A DNA stretch of 64,000 bases from Methylosarcina fibrata AML-C10 (GCF_000372865.1 NZ_KB889965.1:393902-457901); one strand, 5' to 3'; positions 16,783-25,895 are shown, numbered from the stretch's first letter. The notes: a model not told the origin generated them from the letters alone. Numbers and translations are program-made.

Positions 16783-19700
16783 TTACGCGTCCTTGCCCTC
16801 CGGATTGTAGTGCTTGCGCTTGAGCACCTGCACCAGTTGGCCGATGAACTCCATGGCGTCGCCCGCCAGCAGCCCCAGCGCGGAAAAGCGTTGCGCGAGC
16901 AGCAGGAGCAGGGCCTTGGAGAGTTCCGGGTCGATTGAACTTACATTCCACCAGCCGGGGAAGCAGTGCTGATCGGCCTCTTCCAGGATGGCGGCGGCCA
17001 CCTCGGCGGCCTGGGTCTCAGTCAGGGCGACGTTGCGGGCCTTGATCTTCAGCGCGAGTTGCTGACCGATGGGGCGCTTGGCTTCATCCACGGCTGAGCG
17101 CACCGCCTCTGTGAGGGATTCCAGTTCCTCGATCAGCGCGATGCCCGCAAGCGTCCCGGCCCGCTTTTCGTCGATGATGCGTTGCAATTTTTCTGACAGC
17201 GGCCGGAAAGACTCGTCCTGATCCAGACGGATGCGTAGCTCGGCGGTGAGCATTGCCTCGATGTCCAACGCCTTGGCATCGTGCTTCTTGTCCTTGAGCT
17301 TGGTCAGGAAATGCTCGTCCAGTACGTAGGTAGGGAACGCTTTTTCCAGTTCTTCCACGTCGATGTGCCGGCGGATCAGTTCCTTGGTACGAGCGGCATC
17401 CTGTTCCGTCGCCTCCAGGGCCGCGTCGGGATAGAACTTCTTGCGGTAGAGCATGTAAAGTTTGGTCAACCAGGCGTAGGGGCGCACATAATCGCGCAAC
17501 TGTTCGTCCGGTTGCAGCGCCTCGTAGAGCACGCGCAGGTTGCGGTAGCCGGTATCGAAGCTTTTTTCCGCGCCTTCCTCGTCGCGCAGGATCTTCATGG
17601 CGGCGATGAAGGTCTCGTGCGACCCGTCACGCGGCACCGTCTCTTCGGGGAAGAGCGCCCACAGGGTATCGAACTGTCGGCGGAAGTGCTCGCGGATGCG
17701 CTCGAAAGGAAAGGCGACGTCGCCCAGCTCCTCGGGACGGTAGTTGAGCGCCTCGTTCAGGTGGTCGAAGATGCCGTAGTAATCGAGCACCAGGCCATGC
17801 CCCTTCAGCTCGTTGTAGGGGCGGTTCACCCGGGCGATGGTCTGCAGCAGCGTGTGGTCGCGCAGACTCTTGTCCAGATACAGCGCCTGCAGGATGGGGG
17901 CGTCGAAGCCGGTCAGCAGCATGTCGCAGACCACCAGCAGCTCCACCTTGCGTAGCGCCTTGTCCTGGTGTTCCGGCTGTTCGGATTGGGAAGGGATCAG
18001 GAACTCGTTGAGCAGCTTCTTGCGCCCGGCCTCGCCGAGATAGAGCGCCTTCACCGCGTCCGGGTCGTCCTTGGGCGCTTCGGAGATCACCGCCATCACC
18101 GCCTCATCTCCCAGCCGCGCCCGCAGGGCCTCGGTGTACAACCGCACCGTCTCCTTGTCTTTAGAGACCAGCATTGCCTTGAAGCCGTTGGGGCGCACAT
18201 GCTCATTGAAGTGGGCCACCGCGTCGTCGGCGATCTGTTCGATCCGTTTGGGCAATTTCAGCAGCACATCCAGGGTGGACGACTGGTTCACCAACTTGTT
18301 CTGCTCCGCCTCGGGCAGGTGACCGAATTCGCGCTTGAAGGCGAGATCGAGCTTGGCCCCGTAGAGCTGCCAATCGGTCTTGCGCGGCTGCCAGTGAATC
18401 GGCTTGACCACGCCGTCGCGCAGGGCGTCGGTGACGGTGTAGGGGCGGCCCATGTAGCGCTCGATGGTGCCGTCGTCCTTCACCTGACCCCAGGCCACCG
18501 GGGTGTTGTGGTCGTCCTTCTCGATGGGGGTGCCGGTAAAACCGAACAGCGAGGCCCCGTCTACTGCCGCGCGCATGTAGGTGCCCAGTTCCCGCTCCTG
18601 GGTGCGGTGCGCCTCGTCGGCCATGACGATGACGTTCCGGCGCTGTTTGGTGACGTGCTTGGGCATCCCATCGAACAGGTGCACGGTGGTGAGGATTACC
18701 CCGCGGTAGTCGCCCGAAAGCTTCGCCTCCAGGTCGCGCTTGCTGGCCGCCACTTGAACGTTTTCGGTGCCGGTAGCCATCAGCTCGCGGTCCATCTGGT
18801 CGCCGAGCTGCTCCCGGTCCACCAGCAGGATCACCGTGGGCTGGTTCAGCTTCGGGTCCTCCCACAGGCTGCGGGCGGCGTAGATCATGGTCAGCGTCTT
18901 GCCCGAGCCTTGCGTGTGCCAGATCAGCCCTCGACGTTTTTCCGGCGGCAGGGTCAGGTCGGTGGCGCGGCCGAGGATGTCCTTCACCGCCAGGTACTGC
19001 TGGTAGCGCACCACCACCTTGTCGGTCTTGCCGTCCTTGGTGACGAAGACGATGAAGTGGCGGATGAAGTCGAGCATGTTGGCCCGGTCGAACAGGCCGT
19101 AGAGCGAGACCTTCATCTCGTCGAACTCGTCGATGCCGTGCGGCCAGGGATCGCGCCATTGCAGCCAGAATTGCAGGCGCCGCCCCGGCACGCCGTACAT
19201 CATGCGGGTCTCGTTCACGCCCACGCCGTAGGCGTTGGTGTAGAAGAGCTGGTCGATTTCTTCCGAATACATTCCGAGCTGCCTGGCCCCCTCGCGCCAA
19301 TCGGGCTTGTTGCGGCTGGCGGTCTTGGCCTCGATCACCACCACCGGAATGCCGTTGATCAAAAGGACAATATCCGGCCGCCGGGGCGAGTTGCCCTCCA
19401 CCGGAAACTGATTGGTCACCCACCACGCATTGGCGTCGGGATGGTCGAAGTCGATCAGCCGCACGTCCTGGGCGTTTTCGGCAGGATCAAATTTGTAATT
19501 GACGCCGCTGCGCAGCCAGGCCAGCCACTGCCGATTGTCGCGGCAGGCGCGCAGCTTGGTGATGATGGCGTCCACCCGGGCTTCATCGGTGAGGATGGTG
19601 TTGTTGAGCTGTTTGAGCTTCTCCCGCAAAAGCGGCAGCAATAGCACCTCGCGCTCGTCCGGGCGCAGCTCGGACAGCTCTTCCCGGGAGCGGTAGGTCC

Positions 19701-19836
19701 AGCCCAGCGCCGGGGCTTGCAGATGCTCGATGATCTCCCGCTCGACGGTCGTCTCCTCGTTGAACAGTCGTGTGACGGCATAGGGAGTGGGCGGCTTTTC
19801 GACGCAATGGGTGTCCGTAAAACCGGGTTCCGTCAT
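16783..19836 (-). CDS. hsdR: Type I restriction endonuclease subunit R
   Basis: A 1017-residue restriction and translocation subunit. The N-terminal nuclease domain carries the VVIEAKTAS motif near residue 170 (the ExK of the D-ExK site). The SF2 helicase motor follows, with Walker A HTQGSGKT near 310 and the DEAH box ADEAHRT near 410. The C-terminal helical part binds the methylase. With HsdM and HsdS it forms the R2M2S complex, which cuts DNA lacking host methylation. The toxin-antitoxin pair lies directly upstream (15 bp), inside the operon. Full length, with no sign of decay. Confidence 0.95.
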   Translation of the reverse strand: MTEPGFTDTHCVEKPPTPYAVTRLFNEETTVEREIIEHLQAPALGWTYRSREELSELRPDEREVLLLPLLREKLKQLNNTILTDEARVDAIITKLRACRDNRQWLAWLRSGVNYKFDPAENAQDVRLIDFDHPDANAWWVTNQFPVEGNSPRRPDIVLLINGIPVVVIEAKTASRNKPDWREGARQLGMYSEEIDQLFYTNAYGVGVNETRMMYGVPGRRLQFWLQWRDPWPHGIDEFDEMKVSLYGLFDRANMLDFIRHFIVFVTKDGKTDKVVVRYQQYLAVKDILGRATDLTLPPEKRRGLIWHTQGSGKTLTMIYAARSLWEDPKLNQPTVILLVDREQLGDQMDRELMATGTENVQVAASKRDLEAKLSGDYRGVILTTVHLFDGMPKHVTKQRRNVIVMADEAHRTQERELGTYMRAAVDGASLFGFTGTPIEKDDHNTPVAWGQVKDDGTIERYMGRPYTVTDALRDGVVKPIHWQPRKTDWQLYGAKLDLAFKREFGHLPEAEQNKLVNQSSTLDVLLKLPKRIEQIADDAVAHFNEHVRPNGFKAMLVSKDKETVRLYTEALRARLGDEAVMAVISEAPKDDPDAVKALYLGEAGRKKLLNEFLIPSQSEQPEHQDKALRKVELLVVCDMLLTGFDAPILQALYLDKSLRDHTLLQTIARVNRPYNELKGHGLVLDYYGIFDHLNEALNYRPEELGDVAFPFERIREHFRRQFDTLWALFPEETVPRDGSHETFIAAMKILRDEEGAEKSFDTGYRNLRVLYEALQPDEQLRDYVRPYAWLTKLYMLYRKKFYPDAALEATEQDAARTKELIRRHIDVEELEKAFPTYVLDEHFLTKLKDKKHDAKALDIEAMLTAELRIRLDQDESFRPLSEKLQRIIDEKRAGTLAGIALIEELESLTEAVRSAVDEAKRPIGQQLALKIKARNVALTETQAAEVAAAILEEADQHCFPGWWNVSSIDPELSKALLLLLAQRFSALGLLAGDAMEFIGQLVQVLKRKHYNPEGKDA

Positions 19837-19851
19837 GGCGCGTCTCCTTGT

Positions 19852-20274
19852 CTATGCGTTGCCCAGTGTTTGAGGCGCGACAGCCTCGGCGAATTGCCTC
19901 ACGCTGACAATTCGTGTTTGCAGCAGCGCCTGCGCCTCGCCGAAATCGCCATCCCCGGTAATCAGGTAATCCGCCTTGCCCGAGGCAGCACAGATCAGAA
20001 ATGGCGCATCGTTCCGGTCACGCGGAAAGTCAAGCACGACTGTCGGCTGAATGATGCGGGTATCCGCAGCGAGTAATTCCAGCCACCAGGTCACCGTTGC
20101 TCTGGGGAGCGCGAATTTGGGCCTCTGAATCACCGTGCTGTACTCGGCCATCACGGCCGGTGTGACCAGCCATTCTACATCCGGATTACCCAGGCACCAG
20201 AGCAGAACCCGTTCCGGCAGGCGATCACGGATCACCGCTGACACCAGGACATTGGTGTCGATTATCACCCGCAT
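19852..20274 (-). CDS. PIN-domain toxin (VapC-like)
   Basis: A 140-residue PIN-domain ribonuclease-type toxin. It begins MRVIIDTNVLVSAV with the first catalytic Asp. Acidic residues recur in the EYSTVIQRPKF segment and in DRNDAPFLICAA and LITGDGDF, so the acidic quartet is complete. It is predicted to cleave RNA unless bound by the antitoxin encoded just upstream, whose stop overlaps this start by one base (TAATG). It is placed inside the restriction operon between hsdS and hsdR. Confidence 0.85.
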   Translation of the reverse strand: MRVIIDTNVLVSAVIRDRLPERVLLWCLGNPDVEWLVTPAVMAEYSTVIQRPKFALPRATVTWWLELLAADTRIIQPTVVLDFPRDRNDAPFLICAASGKADYLITGDGDFGEAQALLQTRIVSVRQFAEAVAPQTLGNA

Positions 20275-20513
20275 TATTGTCCGCTCCGCTGAGCCTCGAT
20301 CTCGGCGGCGATTTCTTCGTCGGTGATACTCTTGGCCTGCGGCAAGCTCTGTACATGGCGCATCAAAGCCTGCCAGCTTTCGACCCGCTCCTTGGGTTGG
20401 TGAGTCTGATCCACCACCAGCACCTCTAGCAGCGAGCCCTCGGGAAAGGGCAGCCCCTCCAGCACTACTCGGCCAGAGGCGTCGATCTGTACGTATGTTT
20501 TGTATGTATTCAT
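20274..20513 (-). CDS. Antitoxin partner of the PIN toxin
   Basis: A 79-residue protein with an N-terminal beta-rich segment (YVQIDASGRVVLEGLPF), resembling the start of AbrB/VapB-like antitoxins, and a charged helical C-terminus ending in a run of Glu and Ala that should wrap the toxin. The one-base overlap with the PIN gene ensures coupled translation. Identity is inferred from size, order and overlap. Confidence 0.75.
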   Translation of the reverse strand: MNTYKTYVQIDASGRVVLEGLPFPEGSLLEVLVVDQTHQPKERVESWQALMRHVQSLPQAKSITDEEIAAEIEAQRSGQ

Positions 20514-20522
20514 AACGGTCTC

Positions 20523-20735
20523 CTAAATTTGGCGTCTGATATTGCGCTGCTCCCTTGAAGGGGTATCGATCACATCCACATCGGCAATGTTGAAGCGGGG
20601 GCGGCTGCGGGCCGACGCTTCCAAGTCAGCTTCGTCCAGCGGCCAGAGTATGAATTCGACGCGACGGTGGCGCATCTCTTCGGGTACGGGGATGGCGTCG
20701 GGCGCGTCTTCGAATATTTGGCGGATGGGTTGCAT
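20523..20735 (-). CDS. Small ORF between hsdS and the toxin-antitoxin pair
   Basis: A 70-residue protein, starting MQPIRQIFEDAPDAIPVP, with the segment HRRVEFILWPLDE. It starts two bases after the hsdS stop, and the antitoxin follows after 9 bp. The amino-acid pattern recalls short antitoxin-like proteins in plasmid-stability modules (N-terminal strand, disordered charged tail). It could be a second antitoxin or a regulator. Function unproven. Confidence 0.65.
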   Translation of the reverse strand: MQPIRQIFEDAPDAIPVPEEMRHRRVEFILWPLDEADLEASARSRPRFNIADVDVIDTPSREQRNIRRQI

Positions 20736-20737
20736 GA

Positions 20738-21991
20738 TTATTCTCCTTGTGGGTGTTCAGAAAGTATAACACCGGGCGGAACGCGGATTTTGCCGGTGAG
20801 CAGGTTTTGCAGCAGGGATTTTTTGACTTGTTGGAGGGCTATCAACTTGTTTTCAGCAGATATAACTGCCTCTTTCGCAGCGGAAACAGTTTCGACTATT
20901 TCGTTTTGCTTGGTAGTGCCAGGGAGCAAGACAGGCAGAGACATGATGTCTCTGCGTTTGATCTTCACCATGCTGCCACTGGTACCACTAGCTCTCGACT
21001 TCAACCAACGCCTTGCATTGGAGCTTTGCAGAAGCATTTCCGCAAATTCAGGGGAAACAAGATCACGATTAACGCGAATCCTCATCATCAAATCAGGGTA
21101 GTAAGCAATTTCGGGATTGCCGATATATCGGCCTGACCGGCCCACAAGCTCGGGGGTGTTTGACCGGCTCACCAGAATATCGTCTACAACTAGCTTAAAG
21201 GGTAATAAACCCTCGTCCTCGATCGGTGCAGGCTTTATCCCTTGCTGGTTGAAACCGTCATCAGTCAGCGCATCCAACCCCAAGACCCAAGCCCCAGTCG
21301 GGTCTTGAGGGCACGTAGGGGAATATCCATTTCTTATTTTTTCATTAACAAGAGACGCAAAGGTGGTTTTGTCCCAGCCTGCACCTTTGGGAGGCTGGAG
21401 CAGTTCCGCAGTCAATGACCGTTTCAACTCCCGCGTCGCCTCCAACTCGGCCTTGGCCTTGGCGATGGCATCGTCGGCCAGCTTCAGCGCGGCGGCAATG
21501 CGGCGTTGTTCGTTGGGGTCGGTTGGCGCGGCAACGATGACCTGCTTGAGTTGTCTTGCGGTTATTGCCTCAAATGTCGAACCCTGCCCCAGCCGTTGAA
21601 AAGACTCCTTCCACCGATGCAAGCCGTAATAGAGAAAATCAGGGTTCATTCCTTTGGCAACCAAAGCGGCAAGTCCACGCCCAATCGCATAAGCCTGATC
21701 CGCCCTGTTCAGTTCACCAACGGGAGCGCGTACGCTCATCAGGGTTGAATTTGTTGGGGCAATTTTGTTTGGTGCCGTACACCAGAATTTTGTTATCGGA
21801 ATTTCGTCGCCAAATTCCGTACAGCCTTGGAGAAAAGGCATTCCAACGCCTTTATCGTTGTATGTCTCAGAAGGTGGCGATTGACCGGCGACAACATTAA
21901 TATGGTCGGTAAGTCTGTTAATAGACCAACCATTGGGCAACTCATGAAACTCAGGCATATCTGCCCATCTTGGCCAGCTCTTAACACTCAT
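20738..21991 (-). CDS. hsdS: Type I restriction specificity subunit S
   Basis: A 417-residue DNA-recognition subunit with two target-recognition domains, each followed by a conserved helix: PNEQRRIAAALKLADDAIAK near 165-185 and TTKQNEIVETVSAAKEAV near 360-380. The first domain starts after LPNGWSINRL. It directs both methylation and restriction. Its ATG overlaps the hsdM stop by one base (TAATG). The target sequence cannot be read from the protein by eye. Confidence 0.93.
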   Translation of the reverse strand: MSVKSWPRWADMPEFHELPNGWSINRLTDHINVVAGQSPPSETYNDKGVGMPFLQGCTEFGDEIPITKFWCTAPNKIAPTNSTLMSVRAPVGELNRADQAYAIGRGLAALVAKGMNPDFLYYGLHRWKESFQRLGQGSTFEAITARQLKQVIVAAPTDPNEQRRIAAALKLADDAIAKAKAELEATRELKRSLTAELLQPPKGAGWDKTTFASLVNEKIRNGYSPTCPQDPTGAWVLGLDALTDDGFNQQGIKPAPIEDEGLLPFKLVVDDILVSRSNTPELVGRSGRYIGNPEIAYYPDLMMRIRVNRDLVSPEFAEMLLQSSNARRWLKSRASGTSGSMVKIKRRDIMSLPVLLPGTTKQNEIVETVSAAKEAVISAENKLIALQQVKKSLLQNLLTGKIRVPPGVILSEHPQGE

Positions 21992-24123
21992 TATTGCAGC
22001 CCTGCCAACAGTTCATCGAGCTGCGACAGGACAGCAGCAGATTCATCTCGTGAAATTCTCAAATTTCTCACCGCATCCGGCAACGGCACCACCACCTCCG
22101 GCTCAAAGGTATCCACGTAACGCGGCAGATTGAGGTTGAACTCGTTCTCCTCGATCTCGGCCTGGTCCACCAGGGCGAAATAGCGCCGCGCCTCAATGGG
22201 ATCGTTGCAGATGCGGCGCAGGTCGCCGGCGGCCTCGTTCAGGTGGGCGATCTCGCGCTCGGCGGCGAGGCGGATCTCCTGCTCGCGGCTGTCGCGCTCT
22301 TCCTGCAGCTTGTTCAGCTCCTTGATCGCCTTGTTAAGCTGCTTCAGATGCGTCTTGATGGCGTCAACGAGCTGCTTGCGGGCAGCGGCGTACGCGGTCT
22401 TGTCGGTCCTCGTCCCCGGCCCCTCTCCCGGGGGGAGAGGGGCGTCGGTCTTGAGTGGGGCGAGGGGATGAAACCATTTATGTTCGGATGATACCGCCTC
22501 GTCCACGGCTTTCACCTTCAGATCCAGCGCGTCGAGTTCGGCCCGTTCGGCCATGAGCTTGGCCAGCGGCGCGAGCACCGGGCCGAAGGCGTCCTCGACG
22601 TCGGCCAGGCGCTGGTCGCGGTGCTCCTCCACCTCGCGGATCAGTTGCGCGGCGTGGCTGTCCACCAGGGCCTTGGCCTGCGCCAGGTCGCCGAAGGCAC
22701 GCCAGGGCACCAGGATGCGCATCAGGTCCGAGGGGCGCAGCAGGTTCTGCGGGTTGGCTTTCTGGAAGTGGCGCGAGGCCCAGATCATCAGAGTCTTGCC
22801 CTTGCGCGCCTCCGGTTTGTTCTTGTTCAAGAGCAGCAGGCAGGCGGGCACGCCGTTGCCGTAAAAGAGCTTGGAAGGCAGCACCACGATGCATTCGATC
22901 AGGTCCGCCTCCACGAAGCCGCGCCGGATCACGTATTCGGCATCGGCCTTCTGGTTCTGGCCGTCCTCTTCCTCGGTCTGTTCCGGCTGGCCGCGAAACA
23001 GCACGCCCTGGGACATGACCACCATCCCCTTGCCGGACTCGCCGGTTTCCGGGTCGAGGTCCTTCAGCGATTTGGCGATCTGCTGCAGCCAGGCCCAGTC
23101 GCCGTTGGAGGCGGGCGGCATGCCGAAGGCGAGGCGGCCGAATTTGTCACCGCTTGCCACCGTGTCGTGGCCCCAGTCCTCCAGCGAGAAAGGGGGATTC
23201 ATGATGATGCGGTCGAACTGCTTGAGGCGGTTGGCGGAAGTCAGGTGGCGCGGGTCGCGCAAACTATCGCCCTGCTTGTGCTCCCACACCGGCACGCCGT
23301 GCAGGATCATGTTGATGCGCGAGATGTTGTAGGTGGCGACGTTGGACTCCTGGCCGTGCAGAAAAAGCCGGCGCACGTCGCCGCCGTGCTTCTTCACGTA
23401 GCGGATGCACTGGAGCAACAGGCCGCCGGAGCCGCTGGCCCAGTCGCAGATGCTCATGCCTGCTTTCGGCTCCAGCATCTCGGACATCAGAAAGCCCACC
23501 TCGGCCGGGGTGTAGAACTCGCCGCTGGATTTACCCGCCTTGCTGGCGAAGTTGCGGATCAGGTACTCGTAGGCGTTGCCGAACAGATCGTCGGAAACGT
23601 GGGCGCGGTCGAAGGTCTGGCTGCCGAAATGGTTGATCAGGTTGACCAGCTTGTCGCGGGGCAGTTCGTCCTGCTTGTTGAAATCGATCTTGCCGGTGAG
23701 GATGCCGTCGAAATTGTTCTGCCGGTGAGCGTTGGCCCGCTCGATGGCGAGCATGGCGTCGTTCAGCGCCTGGCCGAGTTGGCCCTTGGCGGTGCGGGCG
23801 ACCTTGGTCCAGTCCGCCGCCTCGGGGACGATGAAATGGTGGTTCTGCGGATCGCGGGCCAGTTGCAGCGCCTGCTCCTGGGGCACGCCCGCCTTGATCA
23901 GGGTTTCGGCCTGGGTGCGGACCTCCTCCTCGTAGCAGTCGTTGATGCGCTTGTAGAACAGCAGGGCGAACACATAACCGCGAAATTCGGAATGGTCGGC
24001 GTTGCCGCGCAGGATGTCGGCGGCCTTGTCGAGATAACTCTCCAGCTCGCTCTGGGTCATGCGCCGGGTGGGGCGCACCACGATGGGCGCTTCAAGCGTG
24101 GCGAGAAGTTCGGTCAGATTCAT
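21991..24123 (-). CDS. hsdM: Type I restriction N6-adenine methyltransferase subunit M
   Basis: A 710-residue adenine methyltransferase. An N-terminal HsdM helical domain precedes motif I (DWASGSGGLL, a variant of DPACGxGG, near residue 275) and motif IV MNPPF near 350. The long C-terminal coiled coil contacts HsdS. ATG 24123 is chosen because it begins the conserved N-terminus and has AAGGA upstream; the frame is open further to 24273 without a ribosome site. Residues near 565-585 (PLPPGEGPGTRTD) are encoded by a palindromic repeat at 22419-22443, an in-frame insertion by appearance. Confidence 0.93.
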   Translation of the reverse strand: MNLTELLATLEAPIVVRPTRRMTQSELESYLDKAADILRGNADHSEFRGYVFALLFYKRINDCYEEEVRTQAETLIKAGVPQEQALQLARDPQNHHFIVPEAADWTKVARTAKGQLGQALNDAMLAIERANAHRQNNFDGILTGKIDFNKQDELPRDKLVNLINHFGSQTFDRAHVSDDLFGNAYEYLIRNFASKAGKSSGEFYTPAEVGFLMSEMLEPKAGMSICDWASGSGGLLLQCIRYVKKHGGDVRRLFLHGQESNVATYNISRINMILHGVPVWEHKQGDSLRDPRHLTSANRLKQFDRIIMNPPFSLEDWGHDTVASGDKFGRLAFGMPPASNGDWAWLQQIAKSLKDLDPETGESGKGMVVMSQGVLFRGQPEQTEEEDGQNQKADAEYVIRRGFVEADLIECIVVLPSKLFYGNGVPACLLLLNKNKPEARKGKTLMIWASRHFQKANPQNLLRPSDLMRILVPWRAFGDLAQAKALVDSHAAQLIREVEEHRDQRLADVEDAFGPVLAPLAKLMAERAELDALDLKVKAVDEAVSSEHKWFHPLAPLKTDAPLPPGEGPGTRTDKTAYAAARKQLVDAIKTHLKQLNKAIKELNKLQEERDSREQEIRLAAEREIAHLNEAAGDLRRICNDPIEARRYFALVDQAEIEENEFNLNLPRYVDTFEPEVVVPLPDAVRNLRISRDESAAVLSQLDELLAGLQ
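22419..22443. repeat. REP-like palindrome inside hsdM
   Basis: GCCCCTCTCCC at 22419-22429 pairs with GGGAGAGGGGC at 22433-22443 around a GGG loop: a perfect 11-bp stem. Such CCTCTCCC/GGGAGAGG palindromes are common dispersed intergenic repeats in Proteobacteria. Here it lies in the coding frame of hsdM, in the linker before the C-terminal coiled coil. Confidence 0.65.
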
Positions 24124-24137
24124 GAAGTCTTCATTCC

Positions 24138-24353
24138 TTATTGTTTGCCGCCGGGGCTGCTGTTGCCGGGTTCCGCCGCGCCGCCGGACTCGATCCAGGC
24201 GTCCACCTGGCTTTTCTTGAACTTCCAGAGGCGGCCCATGCGGTGCGCGGGCATGCCATGTCTGTCGATCCATTTGTACACGGTGTCGTTGCTGACCCCG
24301 AGGTATTTGCAGATCTCGGTTATCGACAACCAGCGGTCTTCCATCTCGTTCAT
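24138..24353 (-). CDS. MerR/excisionase-type helix-turn-helix protein
   Basis: A 71-residue DNA-binding protein with the helix-turn-helix WLSITEICKYLGVSNDTVYK and the wing GRLWKFKKSQVDAWI, the excisionase/AlpA-like fold. It is the first gene of the restriction operon, 14 bp before hsdM, and probably regulates it. ATG 24353 is preferred; a GTG at 24389 in the same frame is possible but lacks a ribosome site. Confidence 0.85.
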   Translation of the reverse strand: MNEMEDRWLSITEICKYLGVSNDTVYKWIDRHGMPAHRMGRLWKFKKSQVDAWIESGGAAEPGNSSPGGKQ

Positions 24354-25074
24354 GCTCAAAACTCCGCAGGCGTTTTGGTTTGCGGCCACGTCCCGCCAGA
24401 GGCGAAATGGGCGATCGCTGGACGCGCCTCTCCCAGGTTAAAAATCAAATATACAAAGGGTATTCGTGCGAAGTCAAACGATCTTTGCCGATTCAAGCCG
24501 AATATATGCGAATTCAATCGACGCCATGTGTCGCAAGTCAGCTTGGCCGATTGATCGGTGAGAGGTGCGGCCGAGATTTTTTACGGCCGGTCCCGACACA
24601 GTAAGTTAGGGAATAACCCACAATAAGGAGCGATCGATCACGAGCATCAACGACTTGTTTGACGGAATCCCTCTCCGCCAACGCTTCGGGGACAAGTCAT
24701 GAAGAGTATCAACCAGTTTGCCGAAGGCTGCTCTCGCACGTCCTTTGCTTTGCGGCATTCAAACGCCCCTATTCATCTGATCGCCGTGTAGTGGCTGCCG
24801 GAAAAAATGTAAGAAACCGGACGAGACCCGGAGAATGAGGGTACGACCCGGAGGGAATAATAGCCACGAGGCCGGTACGTCAGGACGCGAAGCCGAGGGC
24901 GTAGCGCAATGCGGAGATTTTTCCATCGAAGGAGAAACGGTGTACGACGGATTTCCCGAGACGGGTGTGATTTGGGTGGTAATATCGACACGCGCCGCTT
25001 CTGCGCATCCCTACGCCCACGGCATACCGTACATCCTGTGCATAAAAGCGACGCAAATCGCTGACAATACGCAG
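24354..25074. other. Region upstream of the restriction operon without a recognised gene
   Basis: About 720 bp. The part next to the operon is AT-rich and likely holds its promoter. No frame in the rest shows a domain, a ribosome site or convincing composition. It ends at the strong terminator at 25075-25128. In an island-free chromosome this would be the flank downstream of ssrA. Confidence 0.4.
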
Positions 25075-25128
25075 AAAAAGAAAACCCGCCCAATAACCGG
25101 ATGCGGTTATTGGGCGGGTTTTCTTTTT
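25075..25128. terminator. Strong bidirectional terminator, probably the original ssrA terminator
   Basis: A perfect 25-bp inverted repeat with a 4-nt loop: left arm 25075-25099, right arm 25104-25128, with GC-rich core CCCGCCCAATAACCG and A/T-rich ends that give T-runs on both strands. It lies directly beside the left att copy. Before insertion of the island it would have followed the 3' end of ssrA on the minus strand. Confidence 0.85.
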
Positions 25129-25146
25129 GAATTGGTGGAGGCGGCG
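25126..25146. repeat. Left attachment site (attL) of the ssrA island
   Basis: TTTGAATTGGTGGAGGCGGCG matches positions 34908-34928 with one mismatch. The 14-bp core TGGTGGAGGCGGCG (25133-25146) is the reverse complement of the tmRNA 3' end including its CCA. It is a duplicated fragment of ssrA left by site-specific integration. Confidence 0.85.
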
Positions 25147-25895
25147 ACTACCGAAAAATCCGTTGAACGCCTTTATTTTCAATGTTTATCGTTTTTGTAA
25201 TTTCAATGTTACCATCAAAGTTACCGTCAGTCGGTTAAGGCTACCCCCAAAAAGCGATTTCATCGCCGCCATCCATCTCACTCCCGCAATTCCTACCGGT
25301 TCCGGCATTCCCCCATGCAGTGGCCCGGTCGATTGTTTCCTATCTGGAGCATAATAAATTCCTTAGCATGATTTCGTGCCAACTCTATGAAAGACAAGTC
25401 AGACGTGCATTACAAGACGGCATGATATTTGCTATAGGTGTTGTTTCCTGAAAGTAGCATATCACTGCATTGCCCCGATCCGATCAGCGCCAGCATGGGC
25501 ATGGTGTCCGGGCAGGTTAAAACGCCAGGCACAAAAAGCCCTGCTGATTTCGGTCTAGTCTCGTGCAGGAAAGTCGAAGCATCGGGGATTGCAACAAGGC
25601 GATGGTTCGATCATCCGGAGAGTAAAAACCTTTACCGTTCTGTTTTAACGGTTTTGAATCCTTCCGGCTTTTGGTTTATAGTGCCCTTATGCCCGCCATC
25701 GTTTCGGACGTTGAGGCCGTCGGCAGCGTGTTCCAAAACACGCTGAGCATCGGCAGTGGCGGGATACTTCCTCATCGATAGCGCTGCCAAATCCTTGCGT
25801 TTCACCACTGGCACCCCGCGGGGGGCCGGCAGGATAAAAACGCCAGGCATAAAAAAGCCCGGACTGGCCGGGCTTTGGGTTGCGGTAGTTTTTAC
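25147..25895. other. Left end of island without a confident gene
   Basis: About 750 bp. A minus-strand frame at 25632-25850 (72 codons) is the only candidate, but its ATG sits directly after the T-run of a terminator with no ribosome site. Two copies of a phrase AAAACGCCAGGC(A/G)..AAAAGCCC occur, near 25518 and 25838, suggesting duplicated small-gene leaders of the kind seen at the ends of satellite prophages. Confidence 0.4.
25851..25876 (-). terminator. Intrinsic terminator after the 25896-26521 gene pair
   Basis: On the minus strand a GCCCGG/CCGGGC stem (arms 25868-25874 and 25856-25862, 5-nt loop) is followed by six T's (A's at 25851-25856 on the plus strand). It lies about 20 bp after the stop at 25896 and fits a rho-independent terminator. 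Confidence 0.75.

Noticed and set aside
17968-19644. 558-codon plus-strand frame opposite hsdR
   Set aside because: Antisense shadow of a GC-rich gene with periodic His/Val/Gly residues; hsdR is clearly the real gene.
22621-24441. 606-codon plus-strand frame opposite hsdM
   Set aside because: Antisense shadow; no domain pattern, whereas hsdM motifs are intact on the other strand.
24773-25200. Overlapping frames on both strands with similar ends (..ITGxGYWAGFLF)
   Set aside because: The similarity arises from both strands reading the perfect inverted repeat of the terminator at 25075-25128, not from homologous proteins.
25632-25850. 72-codon minus-strand frame at the left end of the island
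   Set aside because: Its ATG directly follows the T-run of a terminator and lacks a ribosome site; it may be a decayed small gene.
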